This document shows positions 5,612 to 13,151 of a stretch of DNA of 15,225 nt, one piece after another. The notes under the pieces are model-generated. The model worked only from the letters and a program-made list of their open reading frames with translations. It was not told the DNA's origin and did no database searches. Numbering within the stretch: the stretch's first letter is position 1; the number at the start of each line of letters is the position of its first letter. The position numbers and the translations under genes are program-made. This stretch comes from an uncultured Megamonas sp. (lineage in GTDB: Bacteria > Bacillota > Negativicutes > Selenomonadales > Selenomonadaceae), in assembly GCA_900554895.1 (NCBI GenBank), contig USIX01000048.1:1-15225 (forward strand). Direction: 5' to 3'.

Positions 5612-8600
5612 TTACATAAATTTATCTGGATTAGTTTTCGGTTTCTGTTTACTGCCTGTAATTAAAGAAGTTATCTTCATTACAACAAGATACATAACCG
5701 GAATTAAAAATACACCGATGACAGTAGCAACAAACATACCGCCAACAACGGCAATACCCATATTGTTACGGGCAGCTGCACCTGCACCAGTTGCAATGGC
5801 AAGCGGCAGACAGCCGATAATAAATGCAAGTGAAGTCATGATGATAGGACGCAGGCGCAATTTAGCAGCTTCCAAAGTTGCTTTAAGCGGAGGCATGCCT
5901 GTATCAACACGCATTTTGGCAAATTCAACAATCAATATTGCATTTTTAGCGGCAAGACCCATAACTACGATCATACCGATTTGCATGTAAATACTAATCT
6001 GCATATTGAGTATATAAGCCGAAGCAAGCGCACCGAAGATACCCGTAGGTACCGTCAGAATTACAGCATACGGTACACTCCAGCTTTCATACAGAGCAGC
6101 AAGACAGAGAAATACGAATACGAAGGAAAGAAGCATAACCTGCCCCGTAGAGCTTGTTGCCGCTTTTTCCTCACGGCTCTGACCGGACCAGTCGATATTA
6201 AATCCTGTCGGAGCAGTTTCTCTTGCAATCTGTTCAATAGCATCCATAGCCTGACCGGAGCTGTATCCTGCGCCCGGGCTGCCTTGGATTGTTATACTTC
6301 TGCTGGCATTGAAACGAGATATAATCGCTGGGCCTGAGTCTAATTTCGGCTTAATCAAAGTATTAAGCGGAACCATCTGTCCGTCAGAACCTCTTATATA
6401 AATAAAGCGGGTAGTGGAGGCTTCATCACGGAAATTGCTTTCAGCCTGCATTACTACTTTATAGGAACGTCCAAACTGGTTGAAGTCATTGATTTCAAAG
6501 CCGCCGAAGTTTACCTGCATTGCTGTAAACACATCGGAAATATTAAGACCTAAGTTCTTAACTTTTTCACGGTCTACTTCAAATTCATAAATAGGTGAAC
6601 CTACACTGTAAGTCGTATATACGCCCTGCAGTGCCGGATTTTGGTTGGCTTTAGCTACGATGCTTTTGGCAATCGTATCAAGTTCTTCGTTCGTATGACC
6701 GCTCATATCCTGAAGCTGCATGTTAAAACCGCTTGTCGCACCGAGACCCGGTAAAGACGGCGGGTTCATAGCGATAATTGAAGCCTGCGGATAATTAGCT
6801 GCTTCTTTAAATACGCTGGCAATTTCCGCATTAATACTCAAATCGTCGGTTGTACGCTGGCTCCACGGGTCAAGTCCTACGAAGAATGTAGCAGCACTTG
6901 ATTTAGCACCGCTTGACAAGATATCGTAACCTGAAATACCCATAACCTGAGATACACCCGGTATCTGCTGCAGCTTATCGGATAAATCATGCATCAAATC
7001 ATTTGTACGGTTCAAGGAAGTACCTTCAGGAAGCGTTACAGAGCCGATGTAAAAGCCCTGGTCTTCTTCCGGAATAAATGTTGTCGGCAATACCTTAAAT
7101 AACACACCCATTAAAGCTACAATAACAACCAGTGCAACTACGCACAGTTTGGCTTTGCCGATGAGTTTTGCCACGCATTTTACATAGCCGCGTGTCATCC
7201 AGTTCATAAATTCATTAAAACGGATGAATAATGCACCGAGCTTACTATGCGTATTTTCCGTTGCCGTATGCGGTTTTAAAAGTGTAGCGCAAAGTGCCGG
7301 AGTAAGCGTAAGTGCTACGAAAGCGGAAAGACCCATGGAAATGGCGATTGTCAAGGCGAACTGACGATACAAAACGCCTGTCATACCGCCAAGGCCCGCT
7401 ACCGGAATAAATACGGAAGCAAGTACGAGCGCGATTGCAACAACAGGACCTTGTACTTCGTCCATAGCACGTCCTGTAGCTTCTTTTGGATTGAGTCCGT
7501 CTTCCGCCATATGACGTTCAACGTTTTCGATAACTACGATAGCATCGTCTACTACAAGCCCGATGGCAAGTACCATACCGAAAAGCGTCAATGTATTGAT
7601 AGAGAAGTCAAGTACCACGAATGCGGCAAATGTACCGATAAGTGATACCGGAACGGCAAGCATAGGAATGAGTGTTGCTCGCCAGCTCTGCAAAAAGATA
7701 TAAACGATAAGCATAACGAGAAGCAATGCTTCTACGAATGTATGCACAACTTCGTTGATGGATTCACTGATGTAATCCGTATTATCTACAACTGTTTCAT
7801 ATTCCAAATCAGGCGGGAAATCAGCTTTTGCTTCTTCCAGTACCTGTTTTACGCCTGCAACAGTTTCCATGGCATTAGCATCATTTGTAAGCTGTACACC
7901 GAAACCAACGGAGTTTCTGTTGTTATGTGCAGCTATAATGCTGTTGGTACGGGCACCTGTTTCAATTCGTGCCACATCTTTTAAACGGACAAACGAACCG
8001 GCATTATTATCGGAACGGATAATGATATTACCGAATTCTTCCGGCGTAACGAGACGACCCTGAATTTTACCCGTATACTGGAATTCCTGGTCAGCCGGAG
8101 CCGGCATCTGACCGATTGTACCGGCCGGAGCCTGAACGTTCTGTTCTTGCACAGCAGAGATAACATCCGCTACCGTCAAACCGAGTTCAGCCAGTTTATC
8201 CGGATTAATCCAAAGACGCATTGCATAGTCGGCACCGAATACGTTAAGGTCACCGACACCCGGAACACGTTTCATCTTATCTACAAGATAAATATCGGCA
8301 TAATTTTTAAGAAATACATCATCATACGTACCGTTCGGAGATGTAATGGATACTACCATCGCCATATCCGTTGACGCCTTACGAGTCGTCAGCCCGTAGG
8401 ATTGTACTTCCGACGGGAGGCTAGGTTCGGCAGTGGAGGCGTAGTTTTGAACTTTTACCGAGTCCATATCGCCGTCAGTACCGAGTTTAAATACTACCGA
8501 CAGGCTGTAACGGCCGTCATTTGAAGAAGTGGAACTCATATAGTCCATGCCTTCAACACCGTTTACCTGCTGTTCGATTACCTGCGCCACCGTTTCATTA

Positions 8601-8770
8601 ACAGTATCGGCATTGGCACCGGTATAAGTCGTACCTACACGGATTGTCGGCGGTGAAATCTGCGGATATTGTGCTATCGGCAGGTTAAATGCTGATATTG
8701 TACCTAAAATTACAATGATAAGCGATACTACGATAGCAAATATCGGACGATTTATAAAAAATCTTGACAA
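5612..8770 (-). CDS. RND multidrug efflux permease, HAE1 family (AcrB/MexB type)
   Basis: A 1052-residue inner-membrane proton-driven pump, full length for the AcrB family. It exports drugs, bile salts or other amphiphiles through a trimeric complex with a periplasmic adaptor and an outer-membrane channel. Visible: the N-terminal MSRFFINRP signature and first membrane segment; proton-relay Asp408-Asp409 in GLVVDDAIVVIENVER (membrane segment 4); Lys942 in AAKNAILIVEF (segment 10); Arg972 and Thr979 in the LRLRPIIMTSLAF stretch; and two large periplasmic loops (about 30-340 and 560-870). The switch-loop region (about 612-628, GISGYDILSSGAKS) lacks the paired Phe residues of E. coli AcrB, so substrate handling may differ. 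The start is TTG at 8770 with AGGAGGTG 6 bases upstream; no ATG fits better. It lies 16 bases after the adaptor gene, with its ribosome site in the gap. The exact substrates are not predictable. Confidence 0.95.
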   Translation of the reverse strand: MSRFFINRPIFAIVVSLIIVILGTISAFNLPIAQYPQISPPTIRVGTTYTGANADTVNETVAQVIEQQVNGVEGMDYMSSTSSNDGRYSLSVVFKLGTDGDMDSVKVQNYASTAEPSLPSEVQSYGLTTRKASTDMAMVVSITSPNGTYDDVFLKNYADIYLVDKMKRVPGVGDLNVFGADYAMRLWINPDKLAELGLTVADVISAVQEQNVQAPAGTIGQMPAPADQEFQYTGKIQGRLVTPEEFGNIIIRSDNNAGSFVRLKDVARIETGARTNSIIAAHNNRNSVGFGVQLTNDANAMETVAGVKQVLEEAKADFPPDLEYETVVDNTDYISESINEVVHTFVEALLLVMLIVYIFLQSWRATLIPMLAVPVSLIGTFAAFVVLDFSINTLTLFGMVLAIGLVVDDAIVVIENVERHMAEDGLNPKEATGRAMDEVQGPVVAIALVLASVFIPVAGLGGMTGVLYRQFALTIAISMGLSAFVALTLTPALCATLLKPHTATENTHSKLGALFIRFNEFMNWMTRGYVKCVAKLIGKAKLCVVALVVIVALMGVLFKVLPTTFIPEEDQGFYIGSVTLPEGTSLNRTNDLMHDLSDKLQQIPGVSQVMGISGYDILSSGAKSSAATFFVGLDPWSQRTTDDLSINAEIASVFKEAANYPQASIIAMNPPSLPGLGATSGFNMQLQDMSGHTNEELDTIAKSIVAKANQNPALQGVYTTYSVGSPIYEFEVDREKVKNLGLNISDVFTAMQVNFGGFEINDFNQFGRSYKVVMQAESNFRDEASTTRFIYIRGSDGQMVPLNTLIKPKLDSGPAIISRFNASRSITIQGSPGAGYSSGQAMDAIEQIARETAPTGFNIDWSGQSREEKAATSSTGQVMLLSFVFVFLCLAALYESWSVPYAVILTVPTGIFGALASAYILNMQISIYMQIGMIVVMGLAAKNAILIVEFAKMRVDTGMPPLKATLEAAKLRLRPIIMTSLAFIIGCLPLAIATGAGAAARNNMGIAVVGGMFVATVIGVFLIPVMYLVVMKITSLITGSKQKPKTNPDKFM

Positions 8771-8786
8771 TTACAGCACCTCCTGA

Positions 8787-9983
8787 TTAAAAAGTCAAAC
8801 CCAAGTCTTCAGGAGTTACCATTGTTACATTAAGCGGAACGCCTTCTTGAAGTTTTGTGAGACCTTCCACGATAACAGTATCATTTGCAGTGAGTCCGTC
8901 TGTTACAATCCAGAAGCTGCCGACCTTATCGCCTACAGTAATTGCTTTAGTAACAGATTTACCGTCTTCACCTACTACCATTACGAATGTTTTTTCCAAT
9001 ATCTGCTGTACGGCACGCTGCGGAATTAAAATTGCATTCGGAACAACCTGTCCTTCAACTTTTACACGTGCGAACATTCCCGGCAGTAAAAGTCCGTCCG
9101 GATTATCAAACAGCGCATTGATAGCAAGTGTACCCGTATTCGTCGTCAACGAACGGTCCACCTGAACAAGTCTGCCTGTAATCGGATATTCCGTACCGTC
9201 ACTCAGGGTAATGCTTACATTACCGACATCGCTGTTAAAAAATGAAGATAATTTCAGATATTCCTCTTCACTGACGTTGAACTGAGCATATACCTGGTCA
9301 ACAGAACCCATAGTCACAAGTACAGTGCTTCCCGCCTGAGCATATGTTCCGACATCGACATCATTGATATCAAGCTTGCCGGAGGTCGGCGCATAAACAA
9401 CTGTATCATCCAAATCTTCCTGCGCTTTTTTTACAAGTGCCGCATTGGAATCAACTATTGCCTGCTGTGCATTAAGTGATGCAGTAAGAGCTTCTACCTG
9501 AGACTGCTGCGTTGTCGCCTGCTGTTCGGAAATAGCGTTTTGCGCAAGCAATGTCTGATAACGGCTGTTATCCGTCTGTGCATTTTGAAGCGTAGCCAAA
9601 GCATTCTGATAACTTGCCTGAGCCTGAGCAAGATTTGCCTGTGCGGATAAAAGTGCACTTTCATATTGTTTGCTGTCAACCTTATAAAGCGGCTGACCCG
9701 CCTGCACAAACTGACCACCTGTAATATATTTTTCCACAATAGTTCCGGAAACACGTGAAGTTATTCTCACTTCGTTTGTGCTTTTGATATCACCTGCATA
9801 CTCATAGTTTAGCGGTGTATCTTTCTGAATTACTTGCATTGCTTTTACAGCAGTCGCTCCGCCAGCCTGCTGATTGCCAGTACCGGCTGTCATCTTAGAA
9901 TAAACTACATAGCCTATGATAGCGACTACCACTACAGCCACAATAGCAAGAACCACATTTTTTCTGTTTTGCGGTGTTGCCAA
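8787..9983 (-). CDS. RND efflux periplasmic adaptor (membrane fusion protein, AcrA/MexA type)
   Basis: A 398-residue adaptor linking the RND permease to an outer-membrane channel. There is an N-terminal membrane anchor at about residues 9-28 and no lipobox Cys, so it is anchored by a helix rather than by lipid as E. coli AcrA is. Lipoyl half-motifs flank the hairpin (TSRVSGTIVEKYITGGQFV, about 75-93; YAPTSGKLDINDVDVGTYA, about 197-215). A Gln/Ala-rich coiled-coil hairpin spans about 106-192. The beta-barrel and membrane-proximal parts follow, with LLPGMFARVKV (about 299-309) and the family ending GLTKLQEGVPLNV. The start is TTG at 9983, 9 bases after a strong AAAGGAGG; no upstream ATG is in frame with a site. 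It is the first gene of the operon. Its leader carries a hairpin and a probable MarR operator. Confidence 0.93.
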   Translation of the reverse strand: MATPQNRKNVVLAIVAVVVVAIIGYVVYSKMTAGTGNQQAGGATAVKAMQVIQKDTPLNYEYAGDIKSTNEVRITSRVSGTIVEKYITGGQFVQAGQPLYKVDSKQYESALLSAQANLAQAQASYQNALATLQNAQTDNSRYQTLLAQNAISEQQATTQQSQVEALTASLNAQQAIVDSNAALVKKAQEDLDDTVVYAPTSGKLDINDVDVGTYAQAGSTVLVTMGSVDQVYAQFNVSEEEYLKLSSFFNSDVGNVSITLSDGTEYPITGRLVQVDRSLTTNTGTLAINALFDNPDGLLLPGMFARVKVEGQVVPNAILIPQRAVQQILEKTFVMVVGEDGKSVTKAITVGDKVGSFWIVTDGLTANDTVIVEGLTKLQEGVPLNVTMVTPEDLGLTF

Positions 9984-10010
9984 AATTCTATACCTCCTTT
10001 GATAAATTCC

Positions 10011-10044
10011 AAAAGCTGTGCTAAATTATGGTAGCACAGCTTTT
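10011..10044. terminator. Strong hairpin in the efflux-operon leader (possible attenuator)
   Basis: A perfect 12-bp stem AAAAGCTGTGCT / AGCACAGCTTTT (10011-10022, 10033-10044) with a 10-base loop. Read on the plus strand it ends in TTTTTAAT like a terminator, but no plus-strand gene lies upstream. Read on the minus strand it sits in the 5' leader of the pump operon, about 10 bases before the adaptor ribosome site, followed by TTTTGGAATTT. It could act as an attenuator, a stabilising leader hairpin, or a stop for stray antisense transcription. Confidence 0.65.
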
Positions 10045-10073
10045 TAATCAGCCAGTATTTTTTATTATAGCTG

Positions 10074-10088
10074 ATAGTTCACAACTAT
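10074..10088. promoter_or_regulatory. Candidate MarR-family operator
   Basis: The inverted repeat ATAGTT-CAC-AACTAT (6-bp arms, 3-base centre) lies in the region between the divergent marR-like and efflux genes. Short AGTT/AACT dyads of this kind are common MarR-family sites. It lies just downstream of one candidate efflux promoter (-10 at 10114-10109) and immediately upstream of a perfect minus-strand TATAAT (10069-10064), so binding would interfere with either. Assignment to the adjacent regulator is inference. Confidence 0.5.
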
Positions 10089-10108
10089 TTACTATTATCG
10101 TGTTCTAT

Positions 10109-10135
10109 AGTATAGTATATTTATTGAAAAGTCAA
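10109..10135 (-). promoter_or_regulatory. Candidate promoter of the efflux operon
   Basis: Minus-strand -35 TTGACT (10135-10130) and -10 TATACT (10114-10109) with a 15-base spacer, shorter than ideal. The -10 lies in a small palindrome, CTATAGTATAG (10105-10115 on the plus strand). A second possibility is the perfect TATAAT at 10069-10064, which has no good -35. Either leaves a leader that contains the hairpin at 10011-10044. Confidence 0.4.
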
Positions 10136-10167
10136 GATTTTTAACTGCTTCTAAGAATTTTTTAATC

Positions 10168-10196
10168 TTGTTTTAATGTTTATTATTCACGATAAT
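10168..10196 (+). promoter_or_regulatory. Candidate promoter of the MarR-family gene
   Basis: TTGTTT (10168-10173), a 17-base spacer, then GATAAT (10191-10196). Transcription would start near 10203, about 34 bases before the ATG at 10237, which follows a CGGGAGTG ribosome site. Confidence 0.45.
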
Positions 10197-10236
10197 TTCT
10201 ATTAATAATTCTATAAAAAATACCGGGAGTGATTAA

Positions 10237-10686
10237 ATGACAAATAACACGCAGAAAATATCAAATATATACTTTGAACTGTTCGATTTATTGATGACTT
10301 ACAATCACAAAATATGGAAATCAACTTCCAGCCCTTTACCTGTAAATGACTGTATCGTCCTGCATTTTTTACAAAACAACGGCGCCACCACCATTACAAA
10401 AACAGCTCAGTACCTTTCCATATCCAAGCAGCAGATGAGCCTCATTATTGACAGACTTGCAAAAAAAGAACTCGTAATGAAGCAGAATTTATCAAAAGAC
10501 CGTCGGTACGTGCAATTATCCCTGAGCCCTAAAGGAGAAAAAATCTTAAAAGAGATGCGGGAACAAACCAAAAATAAATTTATGGAACGAATTACCGACT
10601 TGTCCAATGAAGACACCATTATCTTTGACAACAGCGTAAAAGTAATAGAAAAAATGCTTGCCAAAATGTTTAGAAGTGATACATAA
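10237..10686 (+). CDS. MarR-family transcriptional regulator
   Basis: A 149-residue DNA-binding protein, normal MarR length. The winged helix-turn-helix is clear: TITKTAQYLSISKQQMSLIIDRL (about 52-74, helix and recognition helix, given here as a family-typical run) followed by the wing KQNLSKDRRYVQLSLSPKG (about 82-100), which holds the D-R-R typical of MarR wings. The flanking N- and C-terminal helices form the dimer interface. It is divergent from the RND efflux operon, an arrangement usual for a local repressor that releases the pump genes when it binds a pump substrate. The candidate operator is at 10074-10088. There is no Cys pair typical of redox-sensing OhrR-type members, so ligand sensing is more likely than oxidation. 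The gene has its own terminator. Confidence 0.92.
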   Translation: MTNNTQKISNIYFELFDLLMTYNHKIWKSTSSPLPVNDCIVLHFLQNNGATTITKTAQYLSISKQQMSLIIDRLAKKELVMKQNLSKDRRYVQLSLSPKGEKILKEMREQTKNKFMERITDLSNEDTIIFDNSVKVIEKMLAKMFRSDT

Positions 10687-10697
10687 ATCATGTCTGC

Positions 10698-10737
10698 AAA
10701 AGACTATTTACCACCGCAGTGTAAATAGTCTTTTTTT
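10698..10737 (+). terminator. Rho-independent terminator of the MarR-family gene
   Basis: A 14-bp perfect stem AAAAGACTATTTAC / GTAAATAGTCTTTT (10698-10711, 10721-10734), a 9-base loop and a run of seven Ts from 10731. It starts 11 bases after the stop at 10686. Confidence 0.92.
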
Positions 10738-10760
10738 CATTATAAAGAAACAGACAAGTA

Positions 10761-10789
10761 TTGCCATATATGATAAAATAACATAGTAT
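10761..10789 (+). promoter_or_regulatory. Possible promoter for the second HAD gene
   Basis: TTGCCA (10761-10766), a 17-base spacer and TAGTAT (10784-10789). Each box is one or two bases off consensus. It would place the hairpin at 10810-10838 in the 5' leader. Confidence 0.3.
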
Positions 10790-10809
10790 GTCAAATTAAT
10801 ATTTCTTTT

Positions 10810-10838
10810 TCTCATTCTTTTTAGCAAAAAGAATGAGA
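10810..10838. repeat. Perfect hairpin in the leader of the second HAD gene
   Basis: A 13-bp stem (10810-10822 and 10826-10838; arms TCTCATTCTTTTT and AAAAAGAATGAGA) with a 3-base loop AGC. ATTATTTT follows, a poor T-run, so termination is possible but not convincing. It lies 23 bases before the ribosome site AAGGGGA of the HAD gene, where it could affect expression or mark an upstream termination point. Confidence 0.6.
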
Positions 10839-10871
10839 TATTATTTTAGCATATTATTTAAGGGGATTTTT

Positions 10872-11444
10872 ATGAATAAAGAAAAACTCGTCATCTGCGA
10901 TTTGGACGGAACACTATTTGACACTCGCCGGGTAAATTATCATGCCTACCGCGAAGCACTAATGTTTGCCGGTCTACCTGTAACTTTCGATTACGATTTT
11001 TACATCAACCGCTGCTGGGGTCCTACTTATCGCGAATTTTTACCGCTCATGGGCGTACCTGCCGAACGATTTGAGGAAGTTCACGACTTAAAAAAAACGC
11101 TTTACGAAAAAAATCTGCATTATGCACAGGAAAATACGCATCTTTTCAACATTATCAATGCACTGCGTCCTACTTATCACACCTGTGTCGTAACAAGCGG
11201 TTCGCACAATTCAAAGGATATACTGAAATACTTCAGCCGCTACGATTTATTTGAAGCTATTTTCACCATTGATGATGTAAAATGCGGCAAACCTGATCCG
11301 GAGGGCTTTTTCAAGGCGATGGATTATTTTAAGATAAAACCGGAAAATACGCTTATTTTTGAGGACTCTACCGTCGGCATTAAAGCAGCCCGCTGCACTG
11401 GAGCTTCTCTCTGTATTGTTGATGATTTCAATAAAAAAGATTAA
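10872..11444 (+). CDS. HAD-superfamily phosphatase (subfamily IA, phosphoglycolate phosphatase / beta-phosphoglucomutase-like)
   Basis: A 190-residue cytoplasmic HAD hydrolase. Motifs: CDLDGTLFDT (Asp10 nucleophile, Asp12), VVTSGS (about 106-111), KCGKPDPEGF (Lys140) and LIFEDSTVGIKAA (Glu164-Asp165). The small helical C1 cap between motifs I and II and the G-K-P-D-P-E-x-F pattern place it in the group of phosphoglycolate phosphatases and beta-phosphoglucomutases. It is a little short (these are usually 210-230), with the C-terminal end trimmed after CIVDDF. An ATG 13 codons upstream (10833) is in frame but lies in the leader hairpin; the ATG at 10872 follows AAGGGGA and starts right before motif I, so it is chosen. 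No terminator separates it from tsaE 62 bases on, so read-through into that operon is possible. Substrate unknown. Confidence 0.88.
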   Translation: MNKEKLVICDLDGTLFDTRRVNYHAYREALMFAGLPVTFDYDFYINRCWGPTYREFLPLMGVPAERFEEVHDLKKTLYEKNLHYAQENTHLFNIINALRPTYHTCVVTSGSHNSKDILKYFSRYDLFEAIFTIDDVKCGKPDPEGFFKAMDYFKIKPENTLIFEDSTVGIKAARCTGASLCIVDDFNKKD

Positions 11445-11506
11445 AATGAACTATTGTACCTTTATTGACAGCCAACCGGCATAATAAGTGAAACGAGGAT
11501 AAAATT

Positions 11507-11980
11507 ATGTTTAAACTAATCACCATTTCACCGGAGCAAACACGTGCGCTCGGTGAAAAAACAGCTCAGCTGATAAAAGACAATCTCATAATCTGCCTGG
11601 AAGGTGATTTGGGAGCAGGCAAAACACTGTTTTCGCAGGGATTTTGCAGTGCTTTACATGTAAAAGAGCCCGTTACCAGCCCTACTTTTAATTTAATGAA
11701 TGTATACGAAGGGGATAGACGCATCTATCATTTTGACCTGTACCGCCTGGAAAATGAGGACGATTTATATGAAATCGGCTTTTATGAATACACTGACGTT
11801 GAAAATGAAGCCGTGCTCATTGAATGGCCGGACAGATTTTCAAACTGCATGCCAGAAGATTACATTCACTTGAAGATAGAACGCACCGCCACAGACAGCC
11901 AGCGTGAAATCACCGTTACCCTGCACGGTATAAAATATCATAATTTATACGAGGAGTTGAAACAATCATGCCAATCTTAG
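11507..11980 (+). CDS. tsaE: TsaE, ATPase of tRNA t6A37 biosynthesis
   Basis: A 157-residue P-loop ATPase that supports the TsaB-TsaD complex in making N6-threonylcarbamoyladenosine at position 37 of ANN-decoding tRNAs. Visible: Walker A GDLGAGKT (33-40), VTSPTFNLMN (about 56-65), HFDLYR (75-80) and LIEWPDR (104-110), all hallmarks of the family. Length is typical. The start ATG at 11507 has ACGAGGA about 7 bases ahead. Its end overlaps tsaB by 13 bases, indicating translational coupling. A TTGACA box at 11465-11470 has no matching -10, so the promoter is unclear and may be that of the upstream HAD gene. Confidence 0.95.
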   Translation: MFKLITISPEQTRALGEKTAQLIKDNLIICLEGDLGAGKTLFSQGFCSALHVKEPVTSPTFNLMNVYEGDRRIYHFDLYRLENEDDLYEIGFYEYTDVENEAVLIEWPDRFSNCMPEDYIHLKIERTATDSQREITVTLHGIKYHNLYEELKQSCQS

Positions 11981-12687
11981 CTATAGATACTTCTACTATG
12001 GTATCAGGTGCAGCCATCGCTACGAAAGACAGACTGATTGCCGAAGTCTTAATGCAGCTTAAACTGCCGCAATCACAGGTTCTGCTGAACCATATAAAAG
12101 AAGTGCTAAAAATAGCCCATATGGATAAAAAAGACCTGGACGGTATCGCCGTAAGTATCGGGCCCGGTTCATTTACGGGACTGCGCATCGGTCTTGCCAG
12201 CGCCAAAATGCTGTCTTATGCGCTTAATATTCCCGTTATTGCTGTATCTTCACTTGAAGCAATGGCTTATCACTATCCCGTGCCGGAAATTTATATTGCC
12301 AGCACGCTCGATGCTCAGAAGGGCAACGCCTACTTTGCTTTGTATGAATATACCGGCACCGGTTTTAATGAGAAAAAATCCGTCTGTGTCATGAATTTCA
12401 CCGAAGCGGTAGAATTCTGCTCCCGACTTGATAAACCGGTCGTATTCGTCGGCGATATCGCACAAAAAAAAGTTGATGTCATCGCTGCCTATGAAAACGT
12501 ATCACTCGGTATGCCTCATTTATGTATGCCGCGTGCCGCCAATACAGCTATGGCGGCTATACCGAAATTAGAACGCGGTGAGTTTGCCAATATCATGAAT
12601 TTGGAACCGGTCTATATCCGCCGCTCCGAAGCGGAAGTTCTCTGGGAAAAACGTCATCTGGAAAGCAAATCGGAGGAAAACGCATGA
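11968..12687 (+). CDS. tsaB: TsaB, scaffold subunit of the t6A37 threonylcarbamoyl transferase complex
   Basis: A 239-residue ASKHA-fold protein that dimerises with TsaD and recruits TsaE to make t6A on tRNA. Visible: N-terminal ILAIDTST (3-10), the family signature VSIGPGSFTGLRIGLASAK (about 62-80), and AVSSLEAMA shortly after. Like other TsaB proteins it is a shorter, non-catalytic relative of TsaD. The start ATG at 11968 lies inside the end of tsaE, with GAGGAG 11 bases ahead. The stop overlaps the next start in an ATGA arrangement. The catalytic partner tsaD, often next to rimI, is not in this window and must be elsewhere. The C-terminus (PVYIRRSEAEVLWEKR) is typical. Confidence 0.95.
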   Translation: MPILAIDTSTMVSGAAIATKDRLIAEVLMQLKLPQSQVLLNHIKEVLKIAHMDKKDLDGIAVSIGPGSFTGLRIGLASAKMLSYALNIPVIAVSSLEAMAYHYPVPEIYIASTLDAQKGNAYFALYEYTGTGFNEKKSVCVMNFTEAVEFCSRLDKPVVFVGDIAQKKVDVIAAYENVSLGMPHLCMPRAANTAMAAIPKLERGEFANIMNLEPVYIRRSEAEVLWEKRHLESKSEENA

Positions 12688-13151
12688 ATTTAAATTTTCG
12701 CAAAATGCTACCGGAAGATGCCGCTGCTGTGGAAATCGTAGAAAAATCCTGCTTTGCCGTGCCGTGGTCACGCCAGGCTTTCTGGGAAGAAGCCTCCAAT
12801 GACAAAACGTATTACCTACTTGCACTTGATGATACGAAAGTTATCGGCTATGCAGGCGCATGGATTTTACTCGGTGAAGCGCAGATTACAAATGTCGCTG
12901 TACTGCCTGAGTATCGCAACTGCGGCGTAGGCCGCCGCATGATGCTGAAAATAATGCAGATTGCTCTACAAAAAGAAGCCAGTGCCATGACCTTGGAAGT
13001 TCGCCCCAGCAATTTAAGTGCTCTTCATCTTTATAAATCTCTCGGTTTTAAATCAGCCGGCAGAAGACGCGGTTATTATGAAGACGGCGAAGATGCAGAA
13101 ATCATGTGGATTACGGATTTAGCAAAATGTGTAAATACCGAGGTGGTCTAA
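12684..13151 (+). CDS. rimI: RimI-type ribosomal-protein / N-alpha acetyltransferase (GNAT)
   Basis: A 155-residue GNAT acetyltransferase. RimI transfers acetyl from acetyl-CoA to the N-terminus of ribosomal protein S18 and, in several bacteria, to other proteins. Visible: the start MNLNFRKMLPEDAAAV, ITNVAVLPEYRNCGVGRRM (about 68-86) with the acetyl-CoA loop R-x-x-G-x-G (Arg78 to Gly83), LEVRPSN (104-110, with the conserved Glu105 and Asn110) and ALHLYKSLGF (about 113-122). The tail YYEDGEDAEIMW is the usual RimI ending. It overlaps tsaB by 4 bases (ATGA) with a GGAGG ribosome site in the end of tsaB, and clustering with tsaE-tsaB is a common bacterial arrangement. Its stop directly abuts the lgt start. 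Confidence 0.93.
   Translation: MNLNFRKMLPEDAAAVEIVEKSCFAVPWSRQAFWEEASNDKTYYLLALDDTKVIGYAGAWILLGEAQITNVAVLPEYRNCGVGRRMMLKIMQIALQKEASAMTLEVRPSNLSALHLYKSLGFKSAGRRRGYYEDGEDAEIMWITDLAKCVNTEVV

Noticed and set aside
10833..10871. Upstream ATG extending the second HAD protein by 13 residues
   Set aside because: It falls in the arm of the leader hairpin, while AAGGGGA precedes the ATG at 10872 directly before the catalytic motif.
11465..11487. TTGACA as a dedicated promoter for tsaE
   Set aside because: The only -10-like sequence (TAATAA) is 11 bases away, too close for a working promoter.
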